Made by a program: the position numbers and the translations under genes
In this document: positions 10,920 through 21,273 of the stretch, piece by piece
Layout: each line of letters starts with the position of its first letter
How positions within the stretch are numbered: the stretch's first letter is position 1
Assembly (NCBI RefSeq): GCF_000006445.2
Contig: NC_006047.2
Location: 930,001-994,000, forward strand
Direction: 5' to 3'
Length of the DNA: 64,000 nucleotides
DNA from: Debaryomyces hansenii CBS767
Lineage: Eukaryota; Ascomycota; Pichiomycetes; Serinales; Debaryomycetaceae
Notes under the pieces: generated by a model
Told to the model about the DNA's origin: nothing
Database searches by the model: none
The model's input: the letters and a program-made list of their open reading frames with translations, nothing else

Positions 10920-11675
10920 ACCCTATATCTGCTTCTTATTGCGCTTTTTTAACTTTTTTACTATTATACTACTTAATGTATTATGCATTTGCCCAAGTAT
11001 AATTTCTGTATAAGCGATGATCTTCATCAAAAAATTATGCTCTCGCACGAAAATTATGTATTCCAATTACAGATTAATGTGATTAGGGGGTATCTTGAAC
11101 AAGAAAGGCAGCAATCGGGATTGCCTGTCGAACAAATCTTAATTTCTACCCGTTTAGAGAAAATCGGCATTTTATTATATATCAATGTCGCACATGCTAT
11201 GTGCATAATGCGAAGGTTAATTTCACCTCCTTCCGCTAAATTAGAAACCTTTCGTCCACTTCGTAGCACACTTTAGATGTCGATAAAGATGGTCCAGACT
11301 GACATTCTGAATTCATTCAACCGTAGTTTATTTCAATAATAGTGATACATTGTCAGGGTGTCTGCATTTTCAGGAAACAAGGGATTGGAGAAAGGAGGCA
11401 TTTATTGAAATAGTTGCAAACTTGTTCACATGGATACCTGTATTATATAATCTGCATAGATACCAAATCCCGATATGAAGAATTTACGTAGATAACAAAG
11501 ACCAATAATTATTAAAAGTTCGGACAGTTAGACGGATTTAACAAGATAATGGTACACGAAGTAATTATGGATGTAGATACAGTATGAAAATATTATATGA
11601 AAAATATATTAGTTTGCAAGAAAATGAATATGAAAATCTAATAATGAAATAATGATAATGAGATGATAATGCAAT
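10920..11675. other. Intergenic region JmjC gene-CLN3
   Basis: 756 bp between two minus-strand genes: promoter of the JmjC gene and 3' region of CLN3. A 97-codon + strand frame (10983-11276) has no recognisable features. The last 100 bp before CLN3 is rich in ATAATGAA/TGATAATG repeats. Confidence 0.5.
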
Positions 11676-12932
11676 TTAAGAGATGTAGAAAGCTGGCTTT
11701 CTTGCCCTTAATTTTTTATTTGGAGATTCCACAGAAGTGTCATCATCGATTGATCTTTTTCTGCCATGAAAAAAGTTGGCTGTAGTTGTAATAGTAGGCA
11801 TATGCAATGGGGGATGAATATCCACCGGTGACCTGGCAGGAAACGAGTCAAAAGATAAGTTCTCTGGCGAAGCTTTTGGCGACGGAAGCAATTCGCTGGT
11901 AGTTGAGGAAATGGAATGGTTGTATGAGTGGGTGTTGGTCGGAACTTGAGCAGGTGAGTGCGGTGGAAGTTGAATTCTGGGGGATATGTTATTGGAAACA
12001 GGTGTCCTTGGAAAGTTAGCGTAACATGAGCTTTGGGACGACTGTTCATGGATTTGAAATTTCGGGGTGATTGGTGTGATGTTGGCGTTGCGATCGTTGA
12101 CGTAGTGTATCATGATCTTCATTAATTTGAGAGATGGTCCAGTTTCACTGAAGTACTTTAACTTCAACGAAGGAGGTGGACATTTCAATATCTTCAATAA
12201 ATTCTTGTAAAATGAGTTGAATGATGCGAGATCAAAGATGGAATCTTGGTCCAAGTACGAATTGAGATGCTTCAAGGCACTCTCCAACTTGATAGGAACC
12301 TTACAAATAAGCAAACTAGTCAATAGTCCTCCCAATGCTATTTGTGATGAGTTATTGTTGAAATAGATGTTTGGGTAAAACTGAATCAATTCACAGATGT
12401 ACACGGCCATGGTCTTGACATTATTCTTGTTGGCAGGCGACGACTCAATAAACTTGGTTGAGTCCAACATGTTGATGTAGATCTCTATAAACTGGTCGAA
12501 CGTAGGGTTACTGATCAACCAGTTCAATGACTTCAACACATGATTCTCCATTTCCAAAAAGAGCTTCTTGTCATAGCAGTTACAGCACATCTTGCACAAG
12601 TCGAACAACGACGGTATCTTGAACTTGGCATCCAAATTCTTGCAACTGATCCAGAGACTTGTCAAACCCAACAATTGGTAATGCTGCTTCTTCACAATCC
12701 TGGTGGAGCAGTATCTGTCAATTAAGTTCACTGTAAGTGGAAACGTCGACAACGACAAATTCAACTTACTGATCACGTCCATCAAAAAGTCAAGCAATAA
12801 TGGCCTCATCTTTAAATTGATTTCTGGTTGTTGTTGTATCAACGATAAATTGGGGGAGGTAGTACTTTGTATCGAACTCAAGTGGTATAGAATATCTACC
12901 TGATATTCATCTATATTTAATCGTTGTTCCAT
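11676..12932 (-). CDS. CLN3: G1 cyclin Cln3
   Basis: This 418-residue protein has an N-terminal cyclin box, about residues 40-150: MRPLLLDFLMDVISKLNLS, LTVNLIDRYCSTRIVKKQHY, LLGLTSLWISCKNLD, ENHVLKSLNWLISNPTFDQF. A second helical cyclin fold follows to about 270, then a Ser/Pro-rich tail containing SP/TP sites and basic RKRSIDDD and PNKKLRARK motifs, as expected for a CDK-regulated, unstable G1 cyclin. It would activate Cdc28/Cdk1 before Start. Cyclin type alone could fit another CLN/CCN member; CLN3 is favoured because S. cerevisiae CLN3 sits between CDC24 and CYC3, and both are in this window. Start ATG 12930-12932. Confidence 0.85.
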   Translation of the reverse strand: MEQRLNIDEYQVDILYHLSSIQSTTSPNLSLIQQQPEINLKMRPLLLDFLMDVISKLNLSLSTFPLTVNLIDRYCSTRIVKKQHYQLLGLTSLWISCKNLDAKFKIPSLFDLCKMCCNCYDKKLFLEMENHVLKSLNWLISNPTFDQFIEIYINMLDSTKFIESSPANKNNVKTMAVYICELIQFYPNIYFNNNSSQIALGGLLTSLLICKVPIKLESALKHLNSYLDQDSIFDLASFNSFYKNLLKILKCPPPSLKLKYFSETGPSLKLMKIMIHYVNDRNANITPITPKFQIHEQSSQSSCYANFPRTPVSNNISPRIQLPPHSPAQVPTNTHSYNHSISSTTSELLPSPKASPENLSFDSFPARSPVDIHPPLHMPTITTTANFFHGRKRSIDDDTSVESPNKKLRARKPAFYIS

Positions 12933-13884
12933 AGTGGCTGTATGTAACAGACAGAGGTTAAAATGTTTTTTAGGTGTAAGATGTATGAAAAACTTTGATG
13001 AAACGAATGAATGTACAATTAAACTGAATTAATCATAGAGACGTATAAAGAATTAAAGATGTCGTTACAATCACTTCACTTCCTCAAATTAAAGTTTTAT
13101 GATTTACGTCCTTATATATATATTCAAGTTGTCCATCAGTTCTACCTCTGCAACCAGGATTTTCTGATACGCTCCTATTTTTCACCTTACTGCTGTATAC
13201 ACTCCTCGCATTTGACTTCATTCATCATAATGTCGTTGGGACTAAGTATATTGACTCTTAGCATAATTTTGAGAGAGGCGAAGACTGCATGCAAACCACT
13301 GTAAAGCAATAGACATTGAAAGAAAATAACCTGAGGCTTCTTACAATAACACCACGCAACCATGGTAGCATCGTGGAAACTATACCCATTGGTCGATGGT
13401 TACTACGAGCAAATAATGTCGTGAAGTTTATTTCGGTTATCTAACCAAGAAATAAATTTATGACGGGTCGAGGGTGGCCATGCATGTATGCTAGTAACAC
13501 CACCAACTATGGCCCGGAAGGTACTAGTGCGACGGTAGAAATATTACACCTCCTTGTGGTTGAGGGAGGGAGGCAGAAACATAATATGCACTACCTACCT
13601 GAGTAGTCGTGTGCATAGTACGGAGATTCGCCTGTGGCATGAGATCGGTGTTACTCTGGCATAGAATTTTCAGGACATTCCATTTCTTTTTCAAGGGCCA
13701 TTTCAGATGAATAAAAGGCTCACGATTACATAATCAGTCGACTAGGATTTTTTTTTATTTTTCAGTTTCCACATAGTATACTACGGACATAGAATATAGA
13801 ACCGTAAGTTTCCCGCATATAGGGTTGAAGTGCCAGGGCGACAGAAAAGACAGAATTTAGGACGTTAACAGTTTTACTAATGCA
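12933..13884. other. Divergent promoter region CLN3/OTU2
   Basis: 952 bp between diverging starts. It contains an ATATATAT stretch near 13115, a pyrimidine tract plus CAG at 13747-13765 shortly before OTU2, and a GC-richer patch near 13540-13570. I did not find a convincing early-cell-cycle (Mcm1) box or MCB. A minus-strand frame overlapping OTU2 from 13762 is antisense shadow. Confidence 0.5.
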
Positions 13885-14790
13885 ATGAGTGAACTTGAAG
13901 CTACAGCTACAGAGTCCCGGGATGAGATGATACAAAGACATAAGGCGGAACAGAAAAATTTGGTGGCCACCATTACGGGAATGAAGAAACAGGCGACTAA
14001 GAAAACTAGGAAGGCCGTGATGAGCAAGTGCAACGAGCTCCAGGAGAGTTTGAATCAAAAGCACAAGACAGAGTTGAACGAGCTTGACGGGAGCGCAACA
14101 GATGGTGCGGAGGACGAAATAAGGCCCGAAGACTTGCTCGCGCAAATGGAATCCACCACGATTCACGATGCTAACAATGCTGAGGAGAAGAAACCGCCGG
14201 CTCAACCATCCACTAAGGATGCACTCCAAACTAAAAGAAACAGACAGAAGGAACGGTTAGCCAAACGAAACGCTAAAATTGAGCAGATGAGGGATGAAGC
14301 CCGAAAGGAGTCGGAGAACGATGTCGACTACCGAAAAATCGAACAGGAGTCGATGCAACATATAATTGAACGGGGTAATTTAACGGTTTACGAAATTAAG
14401 CCCGATGGGCATTGCTTGTTCGCTTCGATCCAAGACCAGTTGACCCGCAGACACTCCAACGAAGTGTCAATCCAGCAATTGCGTGAGACTGCTGCTCGCT
14501 ACATAGAGACTCACCCCGATGATTTCATCCCATTTTTATTTGACGAAGCCACCAACTCCTTACGAGATCTTACGGACTACACGAAAGAACTAACCACCAC
14601 GGCCATGTGGGGTTCGGACATGGAGATAATGGCATTAGCTAACGAATTCGACTGTCCCATCACAGTTTTGATGGCCGGCGGTGCTCCTATAACCATCAAC
14701 CCAGAGGGTGCAAATACGGAGTTAAAATTAGGGTTTTATAAGCACTCTTTTGGATTGGGCGAACACTACAATTCCTTAAGAGACATTTAA
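13885..14790 (+). CDS. OTU2: OTU-domain deubiquitinase (OTUD6-type, Otu2)
   Basis: This 301-residue protein matches Otu2/OTUD6B in length and layout. The N-terminal half is charged and coiled-coil (KKQATKKTRKAVMSKCNELQ, NRQKERLAKRNAKIEQMRDE). The C-terminal OTU cysteine-protease domain has catalytic D174-G-H-C177 (IKPDGHCLFASIQDQL) and the catalytic His at H294 (LGEHYNSL), so the active site looks intact. Between them lie LRETAARYIETHPDDFIPFL and WGSDMEIMALANEFDCPITV. The family cleaves ubiquitin chains and is linked to ribosomal-protein ubiquitination and translation. Start is ATG 13885; the next downstream Met would cut the coiled coil. Confidence 0.92.
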   Translation: MSELEATATESRDEMIQRHKAEQKNLVATITGMKKQATKKTRKAVMSKCNELQESLNQKHKTELNELDGSATDGAEDEIRPEDLLAQMESTTIHDANNAEEKKPPAQPSTKDALQTKRNRQKERLAKRNAKIEQMRDEARKESENDVDYRKIEQESMQHIIERGNLTVYEIKPDGHCLFASIQDQLTRRHSNEVSIQQLRETAARYIETHPDDFIPFLFDEATNSLRDLTDYTKELTTTAMWGSDMEIMALANEFDCPITVLMAGGAPITINPEGANTELKLGFYKHSFGLGEHYNSLRDI

Positions 14791-16245
14791 TTGTATTGGG
14801 TTTAATTATAGACATTTTTAGTAGATTATATAAGCCCCATTTATGATGTAATTAGACGTTAAATTCAGGTTTTATTCTCGTATTTATATTATTGTGAGAC
14901 ATAATATCTTTACGGATCTATCCGATATTCGACCTATTGTACAACATTTAGGCGTATTTGTAACAAGCAATTACCATTAAGATCGTAATAGCAGTGCCGC
15001 TCTATAGTTTACCAGAATAGGAATTGTTGCAGGGATCGTTGACAACAAAGGGGTGATATATACTATTGTCCTTCGCCTCGTAGGCTGTCTGGCCAGCTTA
15101 TAGCAAGCCTACTTAATATGTATTACGCTTTTCAAACAATGTTGCTTACATCAACTGAATTTGAAAGATTGTTATGTTGACGATTATAGCTGTGTCTTAG
15201 TCCCTAATGGTCTGGGCACCTCACTTCTACTTTAAAACATCGTCAAAACTCGACAATAGCTACGGTATAGGGGATCCTAACAAGGTTCAACTGGCGCTCA
15301 AAACGTGCGATGGAAATTTTGAAGGACGAACTTTCGAATACTCTGCCACCATGTTAGATACCGCGGTTACCAAATATATGGCTCTGCCTCAAAATATTCC
15401 CTAGATAGTTATAGTCCAATTCCAACCCCAAACGTGCAATATATATGTCTCTTTTAAGAATATAGGACGCTTAAATGCTAAAGAGATACTTTCACCTCCC
15501 TTGCATATTTATCGTTAATTCTATTCGAATTTGCCCAAATCTGGTCACTGTCACTAACGAATTTCCTTTCGCGGATAAATTAGAATTTTTATCGTCTATT
15601 GATAAACTCCGGGTGCAAGGTTTAAAAATGTCGCGCATGTAAGTTTACCCCCACTAGAACCTCTATTTTCAGGATGTCCTTATACGAAAATAGATCTCCG
15701 ATTGTTCCTCGAAGAAATACAATAGGGCTTCCTTACATTGTTCCATTGACAATCCCCAATCTGGTGGGCAAGCGTTTTAGCGGCTTTATATCTATCTAAA
15801 TGAGAAACGGCACATTGTAACATGAATTAAACAGCCATAGTTTACTAATAGCGGGGTCGTAAAGAAAATTATGTAGCTTGTGCTTATTCGAAAGATAGAT
15901 GGCCCAAGGCATCAAGTATTTCAAAAGTAGGTGAATAACACTCTGCTATTGTACAATAAATATAACAATAAAACAATTTGGCAACATATACTATCGACGT
16001 ATGACAGCCTAATTGTTGTCAGGGAAGTTGAGGGCATGCTGAGGTCAACGGCATTTACGATTAAATCCTTATTTTACAGGACGACAACGGTATCCCAAGC
16101 AAAAATAATTGATGTGGTTACAAAATGGTGGCAGAATTATTTTAGTGTTTTTCACGTGATTGATGATGTAGCTTTTTTTTTTTTTTATTAAATTCTTCTA
16201 GATGACTATATATGTACACCACTCTATATTACTAGAACAATAAAT
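14791..16245. other. Long intergenic region OTU2-CYC3
   Basis: 1.46 kb between two co-oriented genes. Short frames at 15207-15404 and 15931-16191 look random. A tiny frame at 15674-15799 (41 codons) preceded by splice-like signals was considered and rejected. Some 13-T runs lie near 16173-16187, just upstream of CYC3. No tRNA or snoRNA motif recognised. Confidence 0.5.
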
Positions 16246-17049
16246 ATGGGTTGGTTTTGGGCTGATAAAAACGTAGGTAAACAAGGAGCTAAATGTCCTG
16301 TTGATCATAATTCATTCAAAAAACAAGAAGCTTCGGAAAGTGCGTGTCCAATAAAACACTCTCCTTTAGTAAGCGAATGTCCTATCAAGGATAACGATGA
16401 AGTCTTGAACCCTCTTAATAACATGCCAATGGCCATTTCATCAGAAAAGGCACCGGGTCAGAAGATATCCTTATCTACAGAGAGAACTATTTCTTCTATC
16501 CCTCGAGGCGAACTGGATGACCAGGGGCTCTGGGAATACCCATCGCCACAACAAATGTTGAATGCGATGTTAAAAAAAGGTAAAGGTCAGGGTATTCCTG
16601 AAGATGCAGTGGAGTCGATGGTGGATGTCCATAACTTCTTGAATGAAGGAGCTTGGCAGCAAATCCTAGAATGGGAACAAAAATATACCGAGGGGACGAA
16701 AATAGAGCCAAGATTGTTAAGATTTACTGGAAGACCACATGATTTATCTCCTAGGGCATCGATGTATCTCTGGTTGGGGAAGATCTTTCCCGATACGTTC
16801 AATACTCAACCACCATTCGACAGACATGACTGGACCGTGTTGAGGTCCTTGGGAAGGACTCAAGGTTGGGAACAAGTCAGATACGTCATTGATTATTATG
16901 GTGCTCCAGATGATGAAGAAACAGGAATGCCGGCATTTATCTTGGACACAAGACCTGCATTGGATAATCCAACGAACGCATATGACAGATTTACTCATTG
17001 GTCTAAACCTCTCTGGAAAAGAGCAATGGGTGAGTTTGACGATTTGTAA
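16246..17049 (+). CDS. CYC3: Holocytochrome c synthase (cytochrome c heme lyase)
   Basis: This 267-residue enzyme attaches heme covalently to apocytochrome c in the mitochondrial intermembrane space. It begins MGWFWADKN as many HCCS proteins do. Three Cys-Pro heme-regulatory-type motifs sit near the N-terminus (C17P, C34P, C45P). The lyase domain follows: [53 protein letters not shown], and [12 protein letters not shown] with the essential heme-ligand His (H194). It ends with [20 protein letters not shown]2 (the c1 lyase) is the alternative, but length close to S. cerevisiae Cyc3 and linkage to CDC24 and CLN3 (YAL039C-041W) favour CYC3. Start ATG 16246. Confidence 0.88.
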   Translation: MGWFWADKNVGKQGAKCPVDHNSFKKQEASESACPIKHSPLVSECPIKDNDEVLNPLNNMPMAISSEKAPGQKISLSTERTISSIPRGELDDQGLWEYPSPQQMLNAMLKKGKGQGIPEDAVESMVDVHNFLNEGAWQQILEWEQKYTEGTKIEPRLLRFTGRPHDLSPRASMYLWLGKIFPDTFNTQPPFDRHDWTVLRSLGRTQGWEQVRYVIDYYGAPDDEETGMPAFILDTRPALDNPTNAYDRFTHWSKPLWKRAMGEFDDL

Positions 17050-17176
17050 TGCGTACATTATGGCTTTGTACATTCTATTATTCGTGGATGCTGCTAACTG
17101 TGTATTTATATGAATTCCGAATATAAATAATTGTAAATATAAACTTTAACTATATACAAGTTGTATCTAATTAACA

Positions 17177-19378
17177 TTAATTAGACTTATTAATTTCATG
17201 TAACAAATTTGAAGGGAACTTATACTTATCAGTTAATGAGCGAAGAATTTTTGGTAATTCGTATCCCAATTCGCTATTTGTTTTATCAGCCATCTCATTA
17301 ATCAAAAATTGAACCTGTTCGGTTTTACCCTTCTTCAAGAAATGAGAGAGTAAGAAATAAAAGGTATAATAATTTGGCTGGATCTTCAAGTTCAACTTAG
17401 ATTGTTCCTTGAATCTCAAATAGTAATTCAAAGCTAAATTTTCATGTTTGGCTAATAAAGATTTAATCATTAAATTCCAAATCCTGGCATCATTTCTCAC
17501 TGCTTTGATGTATTTGTCAAAAATGGTTTCGGCATTACCGATTAATCCATAATCTAATTCACCCTTCATCATTGATGTCATAGTCTGGGGTGAAAGTTTA
17601 TTCTTCTTGGAAATATGGTCGTATAAAACTCTTGCTGCGGCTAAATTAGTACCGTCTTTAACCAATCCATCAATTAAAGTAGCAAGAGTATATTCATTAA
17701 TTTGAAGACCATTAACACCTGCATTCTTAAAGCTGGATAATAATTCTTGGATATCTGGAGCAAAACCCTTTTCACGATGCAATTTGAAATATAAATCGAT
17801 TACGATTGTATAGGTACCGACCTCATCAGGTATGTTATATTGTTTCATAAACTTCAAAATACCATCAACAGCTTTATAATTCTTGGCCTTAGCATAATGA
17901 TTAATAAAGGAATTCATTGCAGTTGTTGAAGGAACATAGTTTGATCCATTAGCCATTAATTCTTTCAATTTTTCCTCGGCTTCGGTAATTCTTTTATTTA
18001 ACAAAAGTCCAATTAAAATATTATTATTGGCAGTATGGATAACTTTTAAGGAACCCTCACCGTCTGTACTATATTTGTTCAAAAACTCATCAACTTTATC
18101 AAATCTGTTCAAGTTTGCAAAACAGCCCACAATGATCGATAAGGTCTTAGGGGTTAATTCAGTATCATTACCAATGATAGTTTCAACAGTCCTCTCGATG
18201 TTATTGATAGTTGTGTCTCTTTGTTCTTTCGTAAATCCACGAATATAGCTAGGATGTCCCATTGATCTGATGACGAAGTCCCAAGAAGCTATACTTGGCT
18301 TTTCAATACCATTCTGAATCATTTGTTGGAAAACTTGGAAAACTTTAGAATGCACTTGACATTCATAGTAACCGTTCATTAATCTAATTAACGTATTTTC
18401 ATTTATTGGTTTATTGTTTTTAACTGAGGCATCTTGCATTTGTTCATAGACCCTATTAAGTAAATTAGCATCGGAATGAATTATAGCATTGTTAATCTTG
18501 TTAATGATAATAGATCCATTAGGGTCCAATGATTCTAGATTGAAAGCTTCCAACTTCTTCTCGAACAATTGAAAGTCTTTGCTCAATGACTTATTTAAGC
18601 CTAATGACATAATAGATCTCTTAATTTGAAAGATTTCTGGTAATTCCTCGGTTTGCAATAATTTCAATGCATCTTTGAAATCATATTTAAGGTCTTGTAA
18701 TAAGCACGATTGAACGTATGCATAGTAGGCAAGATTCTTAATATCATGCTGATTGAAGCCATTTTCTCTTAAAACCCTATACATCTTGAAAACGTATGGA
18801 TTATTAGAAATCTTGGAATATTCAATGAATTTTACCCAATAATGCAAAACATTTTCATACATCACCTTTCTGTCTTCACCACTCTTTAATTCGTGGACCA
18901 TGGCCTTAGTGAAATGATACGCATGGGCAACATTATACGAAATGAAAATATCCAAAATTTCATTGACTGATCTGTTGGTATTATACGACGGATCTAAAGA
19001 TTTATCTATAATCGACGCTAAAATTGGCTGGAAAATAGAGAAAATGGTCTCATCACTAAGACCTTCTACCTGTTGAATTTCACGCAAATAGCTTAATCCC
19101 TCTTCCAAAATTTCAATAGATTCTGTCAAATCATTACTCGATGAGTTGACGGATGCACGAATCTGGCTACTAATGTCCCTTAATTTGTTATTTACAGGTT
19201 TGAACTTCGATGCCTTTCTTTTTCCTTGAAAAGGTTGTTTTTCGTTCACGACTTTAACTTCATTATTTGAAGTTTGAACAGTTGATTGGAAACGACTACC
19301 TACCAAAACTTGAGCTCTAGTCCTAAGAATGCTGGACCTAGGCAAGTTCTTATACACTAATTGTCTTAAGGGAATCAT
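17177..19378 (-). CDS. CCM1: Mitochondrial PPR protein, probably 15S rRNA processing factor Ccm1
   Basis: The 733-residue protein opens with MIPLRQLVYKNLPRSSILRTRAQVLVGSRFQS, a basic, acid-free presequence. The body is all-helical with several pentatricopeptide-like 35-residue units, for example NENTLIRLMNGYYECQVHSK, TAMNSFINHYAKAKNYKAVD, GTYTIVIDLYFKLHREKGF, NEYTLATLIDGLVKDGTNLA and NYYTFYFLLSHFLKKGKTEQ. PPR proteins of this size in yeasts bind organellar RNA. Layout and length fit Ccm1 (YGR150C), needed for 15S rRNA and COB/COX1 intron maturation, but assignment among yeast PPR proteins rests on memory. The frame extends 10 codons further to a TTG at 19408; ATG 19376-19378 is the proper start. 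Confidence 0.65.
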   Translation of the reverse strand: MIPLRQLVYKNLPRSSILRTRAQVLVGSRFQSTVQTSNNEVKVVNEKQPFQGKRKASKFKPVNNKLRDISSQIRASVNSSSNDLTESIEILEEGLSYLREIQQVEGLSDETIFSIFQPILASIIDKSLDPSYNTNRSVNEILDIFISYNVAHAYHFTKAMVHELKSGEDRKVMYENVLHYWVKFIEYSKISNNPYVFKMYRVLRENGFNQHDIKNLAYYAYVQSCLLQDLKYDFKDALKLLQTEELPEIFQIKRSIMSLGLNKSLSKDFQLFEKKLEAFNLESLDPNGSIIINKINNAIIHSDANLLNRVYEQMQDASVKNNKPINENTLIRLMNGYYECQVHSKVFQVFQQMIQNGIEKPSIASWDFVIRSMGHPSYIRGFTKEQRDTTINNIERTVETIIGNDTELTPKTLSIIVGCFANLNRFDKVDEFLNKYSTDGEGSLKVIHTANNNILIGLLLNKRITEAEEKLKELMANGSNYVPSTTAMNSFINHYAKAKNYKAVDGILKFMKQYNIPDEVGTYTIVIDLYFKLHREKGFAPDIQELLSSFKNAGVNGLQINEYTLATLIDGLVKDGTNLAAARVLYDHISKKNKLSPQTMTSMMKGELDYGLIGNAETIFDKYIKAVRNDARIWNLMIKSLLAKHENLALNYYLRFKEQSKLNLKIQPNYYTFYFLLSHFLKKGKTEQVQFLINEMADKTNSELGYELPKILRSLTDKYKFPSNLLHEINKSN

Positions 19379-20092
19379 ATCTCTACCTATTGGTTCCACA
19401 AGATGCAAGAGTAATTAGGAATAGCACAATATTTTAATGGCCGACCTCGAATTTTTCAAGCGGTCTTGTGTATGCGAAAAATTTTTCTACTGGGCACTAA
19501 ATAGTCTACAATTAAAATAAATGATTTGATTAGAATTTCTTGTATTAAACGTATATGATCTTCTATATGCTAATAATATCCACCAGTGGATAGAGCTATT
19601 TGTAATTGCCTTCAAAAAATCACTAAATATTGTTAGTTGGCTGCACAAACGGGTAATTATCTCTTACGAGCTATATTTTAAAAATCAAGAAAATCCAGTA
19701 TTCTTTAAATCAGTTGTCTAAAAACGTCTTATCATGAAACAGATTAATCAATTGAGCTGGGTTTAAGATGGAGTCCTTCGGACTCGTTATCATCATAAAG
19801 AATTAAGTTTAATTTTTTGATCTCAAGCCACTAAAAGTAACTATCGTAGTAATAATACATACTCCTTAATACTTTAAGACTAATAAAATAGAGAAACAAA
19901 ACTTTGAATTATGTTTCAATTTAATATTAATATAAAACTTAAGAAAAAGAACTTTAACTAAGAAAAAGTTTTTAAATAGGCATCAACTGCAAAGAACTCG
20001 AAAAGTAAGTCGTGTATATAACATTACGATACGTAAACATTACGGTACATATCATAATATTTAATTTCGCAAAATAATAATTTATAAGAAAT
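19379..20092. other. Intergenic region CCM1-tRNA-Val
   Basis: 714 bp. It contains a perfect small hairpin GAGTCC-TTC-GGACTC at 19771-19785 and a short direct repeat, CATTACGATACGTAAA / CATTACGGTACATA, around 20021-20053, next to the tRNA gene. I see no long terminal repeat or transposon remnant next to the tRNA. Confidence 0.5.
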
Positions 20093-20166
20093 GGTTTCGT
20101 GGTCTAGTTGGTTATGGCATCTGCTTAACACGCAGAACGTCCCCAGTTCGATCCTGGGCGAAATCA
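20093..20166 (+). tRNA. tRNA-Val (anticodon AAC)
   Basis: A 74-nt cloverleaf without intron. The acceptor stem pairs GGTTTCG with CGAAATC (one G-U). The anticodon stem is TCTGC/GCAGA around loop TTAACAC, giving anticodon AAC (Val, read as IAC after editing). The T arm is CCCAG-TTCGATC-CTGGG, which is also the internal B box, and the A box is TCTAGTTGGTTATGG. The discriminator base is A. A T8 Pol III stop follows immediately. Confidence 0.96.
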
Positions 20167-20174
20167 TTTTTTTT
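20167..20174 (+). terminator. Pol III oligo-T terminator of tRNA-Val
   Basis: Eight T residues start directly after the tRNA discriminator base. Confidence 0.85.
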
Positions 20175-20286
20175 CTTCATCAAATTTTTATCTATCAATG
20201 TTTGTAATCACAACTTGTAACTGTAATAACTTATATTCATTTTAATTCACAGATATAAATATAAACTTGATCTAAATACCAAGTTC

Positions 20287-21048
20287 ATGCAAGAATCCAG
20301 TACTAAACATGTGGTTAAAGAAGATAATATAACAAATAATGGTGAAAATGAAAATAATGGCATAACAGAGCCATTACTATTCTTTAATTATCATGAGTTT
20401 CTAACTGAGAACTATAATGTTCACCCTTCTTGTCGCCACAATTCCAAAGCAAGGTCTATAGTTGTGAATCATTTTCCTAACAACCATGTTCCAATTGATT
20501 CTTCCATGTATAGTGATACAAGGATCGTTAGGATCCCAAGAATATTCAACACTATACAGTTATCTGATATCATCCCGCAGTTTTCAAATTATACTCCTGG
20601 TACCGAGCCAGCAGCCATAAATGATCAACAAGGTTTCACTTTCAAACCTGTTGGTATATATGACAATAATTCGTTTGGTGAGACATCTGTTACCCCTTTA
20701 GTACCAGGTTATATGACCGAGGAAGAGTTTCATACTATAATAGATAACATAAATAAATATCTACACGAAGCATTCAGCCCTTACAATGTCTGGAATTTGT
20801 TTGACAGCATCCTTGATCTACTTAGTGCCAATTTTTATAATAAAATAGTTAATAACTTTCTAGTGGACACTTATTCCAAACGTAAGTTACTCGAGCTAGA
20901 AATGTATATTGAAAATGATATCAATTTAGGAATGTTTGCCAGTAGGCCTGGCTTAAAAATCCTTTCACCAAGAAAGAGTGGATACCTATCAGTATGTATC
21001 GATTATTATAATCTGCATCAGAACCATTGTACTAACTATCTAGCTTGA
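20287..21048 (+). CDS. ERF4: Ras palmitoyltransferase subunit Erf4/Shr5
   Basis: This 253-residue protein has the Golgin A7/ERF4 domain in its middle and C-terminal parts: DTRIVRIPRIFN, then LVPGYMTEEEFHTIIDNINKYL, HEAFSPYNVWNLFDSILDLL and VDTYSKRKLLELEMYIEN. The end of that domain is the usual membrane-associated helix pair. Erf4 forms the ER complex with the DHHC enzyme Erf2 that palmitoylates Ras2. The N-terminal 70 residues are Asn/Glu rich and not conserved. ATG 20287 begins 121 bp after the tRNA-Val gene. Confidence 0.88.
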   Translation: MQESSTKHVVKEDNITNNGENENNGITEPLLFFNYHEFLTENYNVHPSCRHNSKARSIVVNHFPNNHVPIDSSMYSDTRIVRIPRIFNTIQLSDIIPQFSNYTPGTEPAAINDQQGFTFKPVGIYDNNSFGETSVTPLVPGYMTEEEFHTIIDNINKYLHEAFSPYNVWNLFDSILDLLSANFYNKIVNNFLVDTYSKRKLLELEMYIENDINLGMFASRPGLKILSPRKSGYLSVCIDYYNLHQNHCTNYLA

Positions 21049-21273
21049 TATCCAAATTTTAAAACCTCAATGAAGCAGAATGAAGATTATAACAAACCTA
21101 ACTATTCAAACATTAATGACTCTAATTGTATTCTACAATCATAAATAATAATTTCGAAGTAACGTCAGTACATAATTTCGTATTTCCATTATGTACTACC
21201 TCATCACTAGTAAGCGCACTAGAACCATGAAATAAATGATAATTATTCTCCTTTGAAACTATATAATAAATAT

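Noticed and set aside
10983..11276. 97-codon + strand frame between the JmjC gene and CLN3
   Set aside because: No recognisable domain, lies across the JmjC gene promoter, and overlaps an equally long frame on the other strand.
13762..14229. 155-codon minus-strand frame antisense to OTU2
   Set aside because: It is the shadow of the OTU2 reading frame; hydrophobic Leu-rich text is typical of antisense to charged coiled coil.
15628..15799. Mini-gene with ATG, GTAAGT, CAG and a 41-codon open frame
   Set aside because: The implied intron would be 34 nt, below what yeast spliceosomes use, there is no TACTAAC, and the peptide resembles nothing known to me.
19771..19785. GAGTCC-TTC-GGACTC hairpin between CCM1 and tRNA-Val
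   Set aside because: A single short hairpin with no partner element or transcript context; too little to call a feature of interest.
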